A DNA stretch of 64,000 nucleotides, taken from the NCBI RefSeq assembly GCF_018446385.1, contig NC_055989.1:132645004-132709003 (forward strand), in the 5' to 3' direction. A program made the position numbers and the translations under genes. The DNA is from Zingiber officinale. Its lineage: Eukaryota > Streptophyta > Magnoliopsida > Zingiberales > Zingiberaceae. Positions 44,750-57,117 of the stretch are shown piece after piece (within the stretch, counting starts at the first letter, position 1; the number at the start of each line of letters is the position of its first letter). The notes under the pieces were generated by a model, which had not been told where the DNA came from, did no database searches, and saw only the letters and a list, made by a program, of their open reading frames with translations.

Positions 44750-47063
44750 TGTAAAATACGGTGCTCAAATAGTAAATAAATAATAAGGTTATTTGACAAA
44801 TAATCTTATTAGATTTTTCAAGAATTTTTAGAGATTTTCTGGGATTTAAACGAATATTGTGTGACATGTTTACGGGGATCAATTATTGTACGGTAGGAAG
44901 CCTGTTTGGAATAACCATTAAGTTGGTAGTTGATTTGGACTCAACTTAGGTGTTAATGAATTAGACCTAAGTATTAAATTCCTAATTTCCTTTCCTTTCT
45001 TTCCCGATTTCCCCACCTTCGCCACTCAATCTCTCTTCTCCCGTCTCCGCCTGTTCTCCACCTCACGAGCATCGACGGCTGGTTGACGACGGGCCCAAGC
45101 ACCGACACAAATCTATCATCATCTTCTTCATGTGTGCCCTAGCTCCACTCCAACGTTATCACTCTCTCCCGATCCACCGTCGAGCTCCTCTTCTCTCGAC
45201 TCGTGCCGCTGCTCTTCCCTCTTGCGATGCCCCAATCGCGACGTCCCTGTCAAGCCATCGATCATCGATTCTGCCGGTCGTTGTGGGAGCAGCCATCGAC
45301 CCCTCTTTAGTCATGAGCCCTAATCTTCGCTGATGTTCCCCTTCGTTGTCGTCGACCCCTCTTCAGCCACGAGCAACCATTTGTCGACTCTCGGGTTCGA
45401 CGACTCCATTTTCACTGCTCTTTTGGGTGGGTGCCGAGACTGCCGACGCCATCACCAAATGGTATTGGTGTATGCCATCTCCAGTGATAGCGGCTATAGA
45501 TCGATTCCATCGTCGCCTACCGAGCTATATCGCTACCCTAGGATCAACACTGCTTTTCCCTCTTCCTCGCCCAATTACCTGGTGCTCGAATGACCTAGTA
45601 ATAGAAGGAAGCTACCGGTAATGTATTGAGATTCTGCCCATACTACTCACCAACAATCCACAGTGTCGGTCATCCTGTTCCAGTTGTGAGCGTCTTTAAT
45701 CATGAGCTACCAGCAGCTCATTTGAGATTGAGTTTACAAGGGAAGGAGTTATCAAACAGTAGTGGATCGCTGCTGTTGGTTGTGAGTCACTCTCAGTGAC
45801 ACCTAGTTGCAAGAATTGGGGTAAGTCATGTTTAGATTTGATTTCTTTTCTACATTAGATTTGATAAGGGAATTGATAATGAAGTTGAGTTAGCAGAGAT
45901 ATGAGTTGCTTTATGGGAATGTTGATTGTGGAATATGGGTTATGGACTTGAGTAGTTGATATGCGTATTTTAAGTTTGGTATTGATTAATCTAAAAGATG
46001 TTTGTGATAATTGAGGATTAATTGATACATGATCTATTATATTAGTTGGATTGCTAGTTTAGATCTTGAATTGATTGGTGGATTAAAGATGAACTTATAT
46101 TGGATTTGGATTATTAGGTGAAATTAAAAAGTTACCTAATCGAATTAGAAATGGGTTTTAGGTTTAGCTAGTTGTTGTATATGTGATTAGCTAAACTGTA
46201 TATCATGCGATTTGCAGGATGTTGGATTCGGGATAAGCGTCTCGACATGGGAATACTGGACACGGTCTATGTATAAAGGCGGGTACTTCTTACTTTATCT
46301 CCTTAGTATTTTGACCCTAGTGCATGAGCTTTATATTCAGATAGATACTGTGTTTATCTTGACTCCACTTTTATTTTTCCTGCGTTTGATACTTCCACTC
46401 AATCTTTGAGCTACTCGTTTCTATATCGATACAATCTCTCGTTGCTATCTATATGATATTTAGCAGATATTAGACACCAGATACTAGATATTAGATACTG
46501 GATATATAGATACCAGATACGGGATATTAGATATTGGATATGGACACCTGATACCATGTTTACTTGCTTTGACCGCTATTGATACATGTTTCTTATTGAG
46601 CATGTTGGCTTCATGTAGCATACATGATTTGTGTATATATATATATGATAACTGCTGCATTTTACGCATCATGTTATTGCATGCATGCCGGCGCCCATGT
46701 GTCCCTTGTGGTTGAGAGGGTCATTGGCCAGGGCCGCACGCTCAGGCACTCATGGGTAGTGGCGGCTGGAGTGTGCTGCTTGTCCTGTCGTACCACACTC
46801 GACCACTCATGGGTAGTGATAGCTGGAGTTGTGAGCAGCAGGAACCCTATTGCTACGTAGCTAGATAACTACTATGCAAACTGTCTACTCGATCACTCGA
46901 GAGTAGTGACGGCTGGAGTGTCGTATAGTTGTCATTGATCCGACCTCTCGACCATACAGGGGTCGTGGTGTAGAGAGGTAGGCGAGGTGATCATCCGTGG
47001 ATACACTGTTGTTATTATACTTATGTTGTTGTTACTTACTTATGCTGTTGTTGCTAGTTTATG

Positions 47064-47068
47064 CTGTT
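47064..47068. repeat. Target duplication CTGTT, left
   Basis: CTGTT before the left Tat LTR; the same five bases follow the right LTR at 58767-58771. Confidence 0.85.
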
Positions 47069-47811
47069 TGATCCTGTCCGAACCAGGAGTCAACGGATGC
47101 TGGGCACGTGGCGCCCCCTCGCTAGATCCTCGAGTGCTCTGGCGAACCTGCAACCAAACCAAGCCGGGAGGGGTGTCCTCCGACGCTCAAGTCAGGCGAG
47201 GAATAGATGAAGAAGGTGGCTCCAGAATGAGGACTCGCGTACCTCCGGTTGAATAAGTGGAGGCCTTATATAGACTTCTGAGGAGGCTGATGCACATATA
47301 CCGAGGCACACACACGTGTCCCCAGCCCATACCCAGCATGGGCTTGTCAGAGGAACTTGCCTGACTCCTTACTGCTACAGTATGAGCACGTCTTTGATGG
47401 GACAGTGAGCTCACATCCTAAGATTCTGCGTGTCATCTGCTGTCAGAAGATGTTTCTATCCCTGCCTTTTCTTACTCTCCGTCGAGCGTCCGGCCGGTCG
47501 GCGGTTTCCTCGCGTCCGGCCGGTCGGATGTGATGATCCGCTCGGGAGATTCTCGGTCATGTGCTCTAGACTTCGCAGTGTTGATGTTTTATTCCTTCGG
47601 CTGAGCCGGCCATCCGCTCGGCACTACCTACTATTCATCATGAGCGTCGGAACCCCGTCTCCGGTGGGGTGTATTGCTTCCGCTCGGAAGCCTCAGCCAG
47701 TCGTCGTCCTCATTATCCGCTCGGCCAAGCTTATGGTTGGCTTATTGCCTTTGGATCTCCTCGTGGCGTTGACTCTGCTGAATGGGGTCCCCCTCTCTTA
47801 CTCCCGGATCA
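47069..47811 (-). repeat. Left (3') LTR of the Tat element
   Basis: 743 bp, TGATCC...GGATCA. It aligns by eye along its whole length with 58012-58766. Frames in it are incidental. Confidence 0.92.
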
Positions 47812-47825
47812 CTTGCCTCCCCTTC
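47812..47825 (-). other. Polypurine tract of the Tat element
   Basis: The minus strand reads GAAGGGGAGGCAAG immediately before the TGATCC of the 3' LTR. Confidence 0.7.
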
Positions 47826-48220
47826 AAGTCTAGTCGAAGGAGGCAGTGAGTCCGACTGACTGGACTATGTGTCCGAGCGGTCGGTCGTCGCCTTACCATC
47901 ACCTATAATATTCCTTGAGCCGTTCGGCCCTTATGCCGGATTCAGCCGCTCGGCTCTTCGTTTTGGATGCCTTGTTGTTCAACGTGGATGTTTGCTTGTC
48001 GAAATCTTCTCGAAAATCGCGCAAATCCTTTCCATTAAATCGCAGCATGCGCGGTATGGGCGCATTAATTGCGCCTAGTGGTAAGGCGCCACGTGGCTCT
48101 TCTCGCGTGGCGGCGACGATCCGTACGATGGGACGCCGGTCATTTTGAAATGGACGGTTGGATGATGACCTCGTCTCTCGTGACCTGCATCCGATGGACG
48201 AGGCCAACCAGCCTCGTTCG

Positions 48221-48227
48221 TATAAAG
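48221..48227 (+). promoter_or_regulatory. Possible TATA for the antisense ORF
   Basis: TATAAAG on the plus strand, about 290 bases before the first Met of the antisense ORF at 48515. It is suggestive only; the nearby 47.83-48.5 kb has no other feature. Confidence 0.3.
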
Positions 48228-48514
48228 CCATCGTCTCCGCACTTACGCCTCATTGCCTGTTCCATTGTGCTTCCTCCGTCGAAGGTGCCCACGACTGCGT
48301 CATTCCGGCTGTCCCAGTTCTCGCCTCTTGGTGGTTTTCGGCTTTCTGGTGATCCTCTCCGTCCATCTTCCATCAGTAAGCTCCTCCCTTCCTTTCGTTC
48401 GGCCTTTCCATTTCACGTGGAACTCCTCTCGCCCCTTTGCTTGCAAACTCTTATCTGTCCTCCGTTTCTGAGTTTCTTCCGGCTTCCTTCCTTCTTTTTG
48501 TTGGTACTTTAGTC

Positions 48515-50682
48515 ATGGCAAGCACTTCCGTACCCACCGTTGATGTTCATGGCCCGTGGTTTATGACCATGGAGAGTCGGTTTGATGAAGAGGGCGCTCG
48601 GCATCTTGTTCGGACGTATGGGATCCCTGATGACCATGAAATAATTATAGCCGACCCGACTGACCGGCCACATGACCCGCCGATCGGCACCATTTGTTTC
48701 TTTTTAGACCAATTCTAGGGCGGCCTTAGATTTCCTACCCATCCATTTATTTTGGAGGTTTGTAATTATTTCCGCATCCCGCTCGGCCAACTTGTGCCGA
48801 ATTCTTTTAGGCTGCTGAGCGGGGTGGTCGTCCTCTTTAAGCTGCACAGTATCCCTCTTGACCCCAAAATATTCCACTTCTTCTTCTACCCCAAACAATC
48901 CGAGTTGGGCACTTTTATCTTTCAAAGTAGAATAGGCTTTAAATTTTTTGATAATATGCCGACCTCCAACAAACACTGGAAGGAGTTTTTCTTCTATATC
49001 CGACTTCCCGAGCGGCCAGCATTCCGAACCAAATGGCAGACCGCTGTGCCGACCCAGCCGGAGCTCGGCAAGTTCAGAAGCAATCCAGCCTACCTTCATG
49101 CGGCGAACTGGTTGTCCGGTCAGCGGTACAAGATCGACCAGTTGCTTCTCAAGGGGGTGTTGTATATTTTCGGATTATCTCCCGTTCGGGCAAATCTCCC
49201 CTTCCGCATGAGTAAGGACTCTTTACTCTCTTAGTCTTTTTTGTCTAATTGATTTTAATTTCTTTCACTGTAGCTGAAGTCATGTGGCGCTCCAAGGCTA
49301 CCGCTCATTTGAAATTAAAGTCCGTGGAAATTGAAGCGGCCACCAAAAAAGAGCTCGCCAAGCGGGGTCTCATCCCCAGCCGCCCGGCAGATGCAGGAGA
49401 GGGGGGGGGGGGGGCGCAGTCCGCCCCTGAAACAGAAGCTGCCCCATCCTCTTCAACGGAGGTTGAGGCGGATCCTGTTTCCTCAGCCTCCGCCGAGCTG
49501 GGCGTCCCCCAGGTCGGGGATCCACCATTGGAGGTTCGGCGAAAACGTCGAAAAGACTCCAGCCTTCCGCCGACCCAAGAGGGGGAACCACAGGCGCCGA
49601 TCGGCGTAACTTCGCCTGATCGCACGCCATCACAGATCGGGACCCCTGTGGCTTCGCCCACCGCACAGCCCTCCGGCTCTCCTCCCCGGACTCGTCGTCG
49701 CCTGCGACGGTTGGGCGAAACTTTCACCATAGGGGAGTCCTCGGGCCAGGCGACTACAGCTGAAGAAGTGCCGGCCGGCCACCCGACCATCAAGACTACC
49801 CTCCGATTCCCATCGGAGGAATATTTACTGTCCGCCGATCGGCCATCGAGCCCCGTTCACGAAATAATCTTGACGGGTCCGCTCGCCAAGCTTTTTGAGG
49901 ACGCGCAGATTCAAGTGGCCCTCATGACGCCCAAGCAGCTCGGCGACAACAACATGCAGCAGGCCACTCAGGTAAATTCATTTTTCTTCCCGTGCCATGC
50001 TACTGTTTGGTTCCTGATTTCATTATTTCCTTTACAGCGTTGGGCTGAGCAAATCGCCACTAGCCATCGGCTAGCCGAGCTGGAGGAGCTCCTGGAAAAA
50101 CTCCAAGTGTCGGGGGGTCCGTCGGCTGAGCGAGAGAAACAAGCCTTCGAGGCCGAACAAAAGAAGGCCGCCGACCTGGCTACAGAAGTGGCTCGGCTAG
50201 AGGGCCAAGTCAAGAAGCACGAAGCGGATGCTAAACGCGCTACTGCCCGGAAGAAGCGAGCGGTAGCTGATTTGGACAAGATGAAAGTAGATGTCCGTGC
50301 GCTAGATCAGCGATCCAAGGATCTGGAGGCCCAGCTGAACGCCGAGCGGGAGGTCCGTTCGGCTGAACACACAAAGGCTGAGGTGGACTTGAAGGCCCTC
50401 CAAGATTTCTTAACCGCCTCCCGGGCGGTGCTTAAAAAATATAAAGAGGGAGAGCCGAGTCGCTTGGCAGCAGCGCGCCAAGAATACCTCCGCTCGGAGA
50501 GGTTCGACGTAAAATTCGGTGGCAACGTCTCTTCTACTTTCGCCGAAGCGGTCAAGGTCACCATGACGCACTTGAAGAAGGGTGGCCACCTTCCTGAGGG
50601 AATGCATATTCCCGCCTCCGACCTGGCGGCCATGATTGATGATATCCCGGACGCCTTCTTTAATTTTGAAGACCCGGAGTGA
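48515..50682 (+). pseudogene. Antisense ORF of the Tat element
   Basis: It lies between pol and the 3' LTR, on the strand opposite to gag-pol, as is known for several Tat-lineage elements. The N-terminal half has the 'putative gypsy-type transposon' domain look (LEVCNYFRIPLGQLVPNSFR, then RPAFRTKWQTAVPTQPELGK). The middle is Pro/Ser-rich and acidic. The last 200 residues are a long coiled coil (LAELEELLEKLQ through DLEAQLNAER). Intron-like gaps with GT/AG borders occur near 49.21-49.27 and 49.97-50.04 kb, in keeping with reports of spliced antisense ORFs. About one break. Function unknown. Confidence 0.65.
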
Positions 50683-50944
50683 GGCGAGTTCTTTCAAGTG
50701 CTTTCTGTATTTCATCCGCTCGGCAGATGCAAAATTTTTTGTACGTGCCGTTCGGCCTCCTTATGTTCCTTTGCTAAACGACTGATCAGGTTAATCGGTA
50801 GACTCGTTTTCCTCGAAATCGTTTAACACTTGGCTATACTGTTTGCATCCAGTGAATGCGAAGTATTGACGAGCTGATGGCCGTTTGGCCGTTCGGCCAT
50901 AATCAATTTAGTACTTGCGGCGAACGCTCGTGTTTTGGCGTCCT

Positions 50945-52408
50945 TAGTTCCGTCCAGTAAGTTCACAGTCGCGGATGTTTATAGCCGATCGGCGCGGCTC
51001 TCGATCTTTAACGACGGTGCTCGTCGGTTCGTTCGCTCGGATTATTTATAGACGCCGGCTCATCTCTCGATATTTAACGTCGGAGCTCGACGGCGCGGAT
51101 ATTTATAGCCGGTCGGCGCGGCTCTACGGTTTAACGTCTGGGCTAGACGGCACGGATATTTATAGCCGGTCGGCGCGGCTCTACGGTTTAACGTCTTGGC
51201 TAGACGGCACGGATATTTGTAGCCGGTCGGCGCGGCTCTCGATCTTTAACGACGGAGCTCGTCAGTTCGTTCGCTCGGATTATTTATAGACGCCGGCTCG
51301 TCTCTCGATATTTAACGTCGGAGCTCGACGGCACGGATATTTATAGCCGGTCGGCGCGGCTCTACGGTTTAACGTCTGGGCTAGACGGCACGGATATTTA
51401 TAGCCGGTCGGCGCGGCTCTCGATCTTTAACGACGGAGCTCGTCGGTTCGTTCGCTCAGATTATTTATAGACGCCGGCTCGTCTCTCGATATTTAACGTC
51501 GGAGCTCGACGGCACGGATATTTATAGCCGGTCGGCGCGGCTCTACGGTTTAACGTCTGGGCTAGACGGCACGGATATTTATAGCCGGTCGGCGCGGCTC
51601 TCGATCTTTAACGACGGAGCTCGTCGGTTCGTTCGCTCGGATTATTTATAGACGCCGGCTCGTCTCTCGATATTTAACGTCGGAGCTCGACGGCACGGAT
51701 ATTTATAGCCGGTCGGCGCGGCTCTACGGTTTAACGTCTGGGCTAGACGGCACGGATATTTATAGCCGGTCGGCGCGGCTCTACAGTTTAACGTCTGGGC
51801 TAGACGGCACGGATATTTATAGCCGGTCGGCGCGGCTCTCGATCTTTAACGACGGAGCTCGTCAGTTCGTTCGCTCGGATTATTTATAGACGCCGGCTCG
51901 TCTCTCGATATTTAACGTCGGAGCTCGACGGCACGAATATTTATAGCCGGTCGGCGCGGCTCTACGGTTTAACGTCTGGGCTAGACGGTACGGATATTTA
52001 TAGCCGGTCGGCGCGGCTCTCGATCTTTAACGACGGAGCTCGTCGGTTCGTTCGCTCGGATTATTTATAGACGCCGGCTTGTCTCTCGATATTTAGCGTC
52101 GGAGCTCGACGGCACGGATATTTATAGCCGGTCGGCGCGGCTCTACGGTTTAACATCTGGGCTAGACGGCACGGATATTTATAGCCAGTCGGCGCGACTC
52201 TACGGTTTAACGTCTGGGCTAGACGGCACGGATATTTATAGCCGGTCGGCGCGGCTCTCGATCTTTAACGACGGAGCTCGTCGGTTCGTTCGCTCGGATT
52301 ATTTATAGACGCCGGCTCGTCTCTCAATATTTAACGTCGGAGCTCGACGGCACGGATATTTATAGCCGGTCGGCGCGGCTCTACGGTTTAACGTCTGGGC
52401 TAGACGGC
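50945..52408. repeat. Two-size tandem array in the Tat 3' region
   Basis: Built of a 57-bp unit A (GGCACGGATATTTATAGCCGG...GGGCTAGAC) and a 124-bp unit B that starts the same way but continues into GACGGAGCTCGTCGGTTCGT and ATTATTTATAGACGCC. The ATTATTTATAG landmark falls at 51041, 51279, 51460, 51641, 51879, 52060 and 52298, so spacings are 238, 181, 181, 238, 181, 238: B-A (181) or B-A-A (238). Identity among units is very high. Confidence 0.92.
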
Positions 52409-52812
52409 CTTCAAGGCTAACTCCTTACCAGGTCGAGCGACCTTGGCCTTCACAGCTTATCTCGTGCTTGAACAGGTTTTATGCCCGGCTGAACGACACG
52501 GGTAATTTGCTTGCGCATCTAAATGCATGCCCCTCCTGGCCGATCGGCTCAGGGGCCTTCGCTATTCGGGCGCATGGCTCGGATAATCCATATGCCCCTT
52601 TCACCCAGCGTGGAGAACGTACTCCTGGCCGAACGGCTCAGGGTCTGCTTCGTCGAACATTTTGGCTCGGATAATTTACCTCCGTCCGAACGGTACGGGG
52701 CCTTCGATTCTTGTTGATAATGCCTTATATTTGTTCTCTTGATTCTTCATTTCTGCATTTCCAGTATTCAGTCGAAAAAAAGTACACAGGATGATTTACA
52801 GTGATACACCTT

Positions 52813-55800
52813 TCACCCCGCCCGGTAAGGCTGGAGGTGGTTCGCGCTCCATGGCCTATCTAGCTGCCGACCGTCCTCATCCTCCAAATAATACGCGTCT
52901 GAGCGGAGCTTTTCGATGATTTTGAAGGGACCTGCCCACGGAGCTTCAAGCTTGCTGACGTCGCTGACCGGTTTGACTTTCTTCCAGACAAGGTCGCCGA
53001 CCTGGAATGATCGGGGAATGACGCGGCGGTTGTAGTTTTGCTTCATTCGTTGACGGTATGCCATCAGCCGAACGGATGCCTTGGCTCGCTCTTCGTCAAT
53101 CAAATCCAGCTCCATGTTCCTCCGCTCGGCGTTGCCTTCATCGTACAATTGGACCCGGACGGACTCGACGCCTACTTTAACCGGAATGACGGCTTCACCG
53201 CCGTACACCAAATGAAAAGGTGTAACGCCCGTTCCTTCCTTAGGAGTTGTTCGGATGGCCCATAAAATGCCCGGCACTTCATCCGGCCAACTTCCTCCCA
53301 AGTGGTCGAGCCGAGCGCGCAGGATACGGAGAATTTCCCGATTAGCTACTTCGGCTTGACCGTTACTTTGGGGGTAAGCCACGGACGTGAAGTGTTGTTC
53401 GATGCCGTAGCTTTTGCACCAATCTTCTAGCACCTTCCCGGTAAATTGCCGCCCATTGTCGGAAACCAATCGATGAGGGATACCGAACCTACAGATGATG
53501 TGTTGCCAGATGAATTTTTTGACCATCTGTTCGGTAATCCTGGCTAGTGGCTCGGCTTCCACCCACTTGGAAAAATAATCGACCGCTACCAGCAAAAATT
53601 TCCTCTGCCCGGTCGCCACCGGAAATGGACTCACAATATCCATTCCCCATTGATCGAACGGACATGAGACGGTTGATGCCTTCATCTCCTCTGCCGGTCG
53701 GTGGGAGAAGTTGTGATATTTCTGGCACGAAAGGCATGTAGATACTGTCCGAGCGGCGTCTATTTGTAAGGTCGGCCAAAAGTATCCGGCTAACAGGATC
53801 TTCTTAGCTAGTGATCGTCCGCCCGGATGTCCTCCACAAGATCCTTGATGTACCTCTTGGAGGATGTAAGCCGAGTCCTCCGAGCTCACGCATTTCAGCA
53901 GCGGGCGAGAGAAAGCCTTCTTGTAGAGTTGATCGCCGATGAGTGTGAACTGACCGACCCTCCTCCTGAGCAGCTGGGCGGCATCCCGATCGGCAGGTGT
54001 GGCTCCCGAGCGGAGGAACTCCATGATGGGTGTCCTCCAGTCGCTTGGAAACGTGAGGCTTTCCATCCGGTCAACATGTGCCACCAAAGATACTTGTTCA
54101 ATTGGCTTCGGGATAATGACCGGCGTTATAGAACTTGCTAGTTTGGCCAACTCATCGGCTGCCTGGTTCTCCTTTCGGGGGATCTTCTGAATAAGAACCT
54201 CGCGGAAATTAGCTTTGAGTTTTTCAAAGGCCTCCGCGTAGAGTTTAAGCCGAGCGCTGTTGATTTCAAAAGTGCCAGATAGTTGCTGAGCAGCCAACTG
54301 TGAATCCGAATAAAGTGTCACCCGGCCGGCTCCCACATGCCGTGCTGCCTGCAATCCGGCTATGAGAGCCTCGTACTCAGCTTCATTGTTGGTTGCTTTG
54401 TAATCCAACCGGACGGATAGGTGCATCTTTTCTTCTTGAGGTGAGAGCAGCAATATTCCAATCCCACTTCCGAGCCGAGTGGAAGACCCATCCACATATA
54501 TTCTCCACAGAGCTTCCGGCTCTGGCTTTTGCACTTCGGTCACAAAATCAGCCAAGGATTGCGCTTTAATCGCCGGGCGGGGCTGGTATTGGATGTCAAA
54601 TTCACTTAGTTCTGTCGTCCACTTGATGAGCCGTCCGGACGCCTCTGGATTTAAAAGTACCCTTCCCAGTGGGTTGTTCGTCCGGACAATGATGGTATGC
54701 GCCAAGAAATATGGTCGAAGGCGCCGAGCGGCTAGAACCAAAGCAAAGGCCAACTTTTCGAGCGCAGTGTAACGAGATTCAGCATCTTTTAAAATGTGGC
54801 TCAGAAAATACACCGGCTGCTCTTCGCCGCTCGCCCTCACAAGTGCTGAGCCTACAGCATGCTCAGTTGACGACAGATAAACATAAAGTGACTCACCCCC
54901 GATTGGCTTGGCAAGTACAGGCAGAGAATTCAGATATGTTTTCAATTTTTCGAACGCTCGGTCACATTCTTCATCCCACTGGAACTTAGTAGCCTTGCGC
55001 AGGATCTTGAAGAATGGTAGGCTCCGGTCGGCAGTTTTGGAGATGAATGTGGACAAAACAGTTATCCGACCGGTCAACCGCTGCACTTCCCTTGTATTTC
55101 TTGGAGGCGGCATGTCTTGTAGAGCCTTCACCTTGCTGGGATTTGCTTCGATTCCCCGCTCGGTCACTATGTACCCCAAGAAACGCCCTCCTTTTGCTCC
55201 GAACAAGCACTTCTGGGGATTTAACTTGACTCCATATTTGCGTAGCGTTCGGAAGGTTTCTTCCATGTCTTTGAAGAGATCAGCCGCTCGGACTGATTTG
55301 ATAAGAATGTCATCCACATAGACTTCCAGATTCCGCCCGATCTGCTCCCTGAACACTTTGTTCATCAAGCGTTGATAGGTGGCCCCGGCATTCTTCAATC
55401 CGAACGGCATCACATTGTAGCAATATGTGCCGTCGGCAGTCACGAAGCTGACTTTTTCTTGATCTTCACGGGCGAGCGGCACTTGATGATAGCCTTGGTA
55501 GGCGTCGAGCATACATATTAACTCGCAGCCGGCCGTAGAGTCCACCAGCTGATCTATCCGGGGCAGGGGATAAAAATCTTTGGGGCATGCTTTGTTTAAG
55601 TCCCGAAAGTCGATGCAGACTCTCCACTTGCCGCCCGGCTTGGAGACTAACACTACGTTAGCCAGCCAACTCGGGAACTGCACTTCTCGTATGTGGCCGG
55701 CCTCCAGAAGCTTCTCGACTTCCGCCCGGATGATGGAGTTCTGCTCAGCACTGAAATCTCTTTTTCTCTGCTTCACTGGCCATGCGTCCGGTCGGACATG

Positions 55801-56601
55801 CAACTCATGCTGCGCTAGGCTCGGCGAAATTCCGGGCAACTCATGTGTCGACCAGACGAAGACATCGTGATTTCGTTGGAGGCATTGGATCAGCTCCTCC
55901 TTCTGCTCCTCCTCCATATCAGAGGCGATAAAAGTCGTGGCCTCCGATCGGGTCGGATGGATCTGAACCTCCTCCTTTTCATCATAAATTAAAGCAGGAG
56001 GTTTCTCGGTTATGGCATGTACCTCGATTCGGGGCGCCTTCCGAGCGGAACAGGCTTCTGCTCGGATCATCTCTATATAGCACCGCCGAGCTGCTAGCTG
56101 ATCTCCACGTACTTCTCCTACTTTGTCCTCCACAGGGAACTTGACCTTCTGATGGAAGGTTGAGACGACTGCTCGGAATTCACTGAGCGCCGGTCGTCCC
56201 AAAATGACGTTGTAGGACGAAGGAGAGTCAACCACCACGAAGTTTATTGTCCTGGTCCTCCTGAGCGGCTCTTCTCCCAGTGAGGTAGCCAGCCGGATCT
56301 GTCCGACCGGCTGAACTTTGTTGCCCGTAAACCCGTAAAGCGGGGTCGTCATGGGCAGCAGCTCGGCTCGATCAATTTGCAGCTGATCGAACGCCTTCTT
56401 GAATATGATGTTGACCGAGCTCCCTGTGTCAACAAATATGTGGTGAATAGTGTAATTTGCTATTACCGCTTTAATGAGCAGAGCGTCGTCGTGGGGCACT
56501 TCTACTCCTTCTAAGTCTCCGGGCCCGAAAGTGATTTCCGGTCCACTTGCCCGCTCTTGGCTACAGCCGACTGCGTGGATCTGCAGCTGCCAGACGCCCA
56601 C
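52813..56601 (-). CDS. Tat pol polyprotein, 1262 residues
   Basis: One open frame. Protease: DTGSSVN at about residue 58. Reverse transcriptase: about 280-500, with CIDFRDLNKACPKDFYPLP and YVDD at 428. The retroviral-type RNase H follows at about 570-690. A second, archaeal-type RNase H at about 702-822 (YVDGSSTRLGSGIG, TNNEAEYEAL, YSDSQL, NQAADELAK) is the lineage mark of Tat. Integrase: HHCC zinc finger (HQGSCGGHPG, CLSCQKYH) at about 918-963, then the DDE core with GMDIV at 986 and VSDNGRQF at 1046. No chromodomain at the end. It copies and inserts the element's DNA. Confidence 0.92.
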   Translation of the reverse strand: MGVWQLQIHAVGCSQERASGPEITFGPGDLEGVEVPHDDALLIKAVIANYTIHHIFVDTGSSVNIIFKKAFDQLQIDRAELLPMTTPLYGFTGNKVQPVGQIRLATSLGEEPLRRTRTINFVVVDSPSSYNVILGRPALSEFRAVVSTFHQKVKFPVEDKVGEVRGDQLAARRCYIEMIRAEACSARKAPRIEVHAITEKPPALIYDEKEEVQIHPTRSEATTFIASDMEEEQKEELIQCLQRNHDVFVWSTHELPGISPSLAQHELHVRPDAWPVKQRKRDFSAEQNSIIRAEVEKLLEAGHIREVQFPSWLANVVLVSKPGGKWRVCIDFRDLNKACPKDFYPLPRIDQLVDSTAGCELICMLDAYQGYHQVPLAREDQEKVSFVTADGTYCYNVMPFGLKNAGATYQRLMNKVFREQIGRNLEVYVDDILIKSVRAADLFKDMEETFRTLRKYGVKLNPQKCLFGAKGGRFLGYIVTERGIEANPSKVKALQDMPPPRNTREVQRLTGRITVLSTFISKTADRSLPFFKILRKATKFQWDEECDRAFEKLKTYLNSLPVLAKPIGGESLYVYLSSTEHAVGSALVRASGEEQPVYFLSHILKDAESRYTALEKLAFALVLAARRLRPYFLAHTIIVRTNNPLGRVLLNPEASGRLIKWTTELSEFDIQYQPRPAIKAQSLADFVTEVQKPEPEALWRIYVDGSSTRLGSGIGILLLSPQEEKMHLSVRLDYKATNNEAEYEALIAGLQAARHVGAGRVTLYSDSQLAAQQLSGTFEINSARLKLYAEAFEKLKANFREVLIQKIPRKENQAADELAKLASSITPVIIPKPIEQVSLVAHVDRMESLTFPSDWRTPIMEFLRSGATPADRDAAQLLRRRVGQFTLIGDQLYKKAFSRPLLKCVSSEDSAYILQEVHQGSCGGHPGGRSLAKKILLAGYFWPTLQIDAARTVSTCLSCQKYHNFSHRPAEEMKASTVSCPFDQWGMDIVSPFPVATGQRKFLLVAVDYFSKWVEAEPLARITEQMVKKFIWQHIICRFGIPHRLVSDNGRQFTGKVLEDWCKSYGIEQHFTSVAYPQSNGQAEVANREILRILRARLDHLGGSWPDEVPGILWAIRTTPKEGTGVTPFHLVYGGEAVIPVKVGVESVRVQLYDEGNAERRNMELDLIDEERAKASVRLMAYRQRMKQNYNRRVIPRSFQVGDLVWKKVKPVSDVSKLEAPWAGPFKIIEKLRSDAYYLEDEDGRQLDRPWSANHLQPYRAG

Positions 56602-56766
56602 CTTTCTGGCTCGGTTGGAGTCTCCTCCGGTCGACCCGCCAGCAATAACGTTGATCTCGCCCCGGGAAGTATTGCTCCTGTTTTCCTCTTCCCGAGTGGA
56701 CGGTCGGGACCGTTCTCTGGACGCCCGGCGATTCTCCTGTCTCGGAGATCGGTGCCGATCGGGTGT

Positions 56767-57110
56767 CTATTGATGTCGCCTCTCGGTGCGGGTCCGGTCA
56801 GCTTCATGGGTCCTTTGTCTCCTGTCGATGGGAGGTGACCGTCGTTCGGCATTCCTGGGAACGGGATTGGCCACGAAGGGAAGACTTCGACAATCCTTCG
56901 TGTTGTGCGTATCCGTCCGGTGGAAGGAGCAGAACATAGGGGTCCATCTCTTCTTTGGCTTGGGCCGAGCGGCAGCCACTTCTTGTACGTGTGATCTGGC
57001 GTGGGGGGATCGGATTGCTTCGGCCCTCGGTCCTCTAGGTGGCTGCTGAGTGGCGTGCTGTTTCCGCTCGGCATGAATAGGTGCTCGCTCGGTGGGAGTT
57101 TCCTTTTTCC
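56767..57110 (-). pseudogene. gag 3' part with zinc knuckle
   Basis: A frame here contains a variant knuckle, CSFHRTDTHNTKDC, as in Tat and Athila gag C-termini, set in a basic Pro/Arg-rich stretch. It lies between the gag core and pol. Confidence 0.6.
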
Positions 57111-57117
57111 GGGCGGC

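Noticed and set aside
45130-45621. Overlapping open frames in three phases near 45.1-45.6 kb
   Set aside because: They lie in the Tekay LTR, overlap each other, and have Ser/Pro/Leu low-complexity content without any domain.
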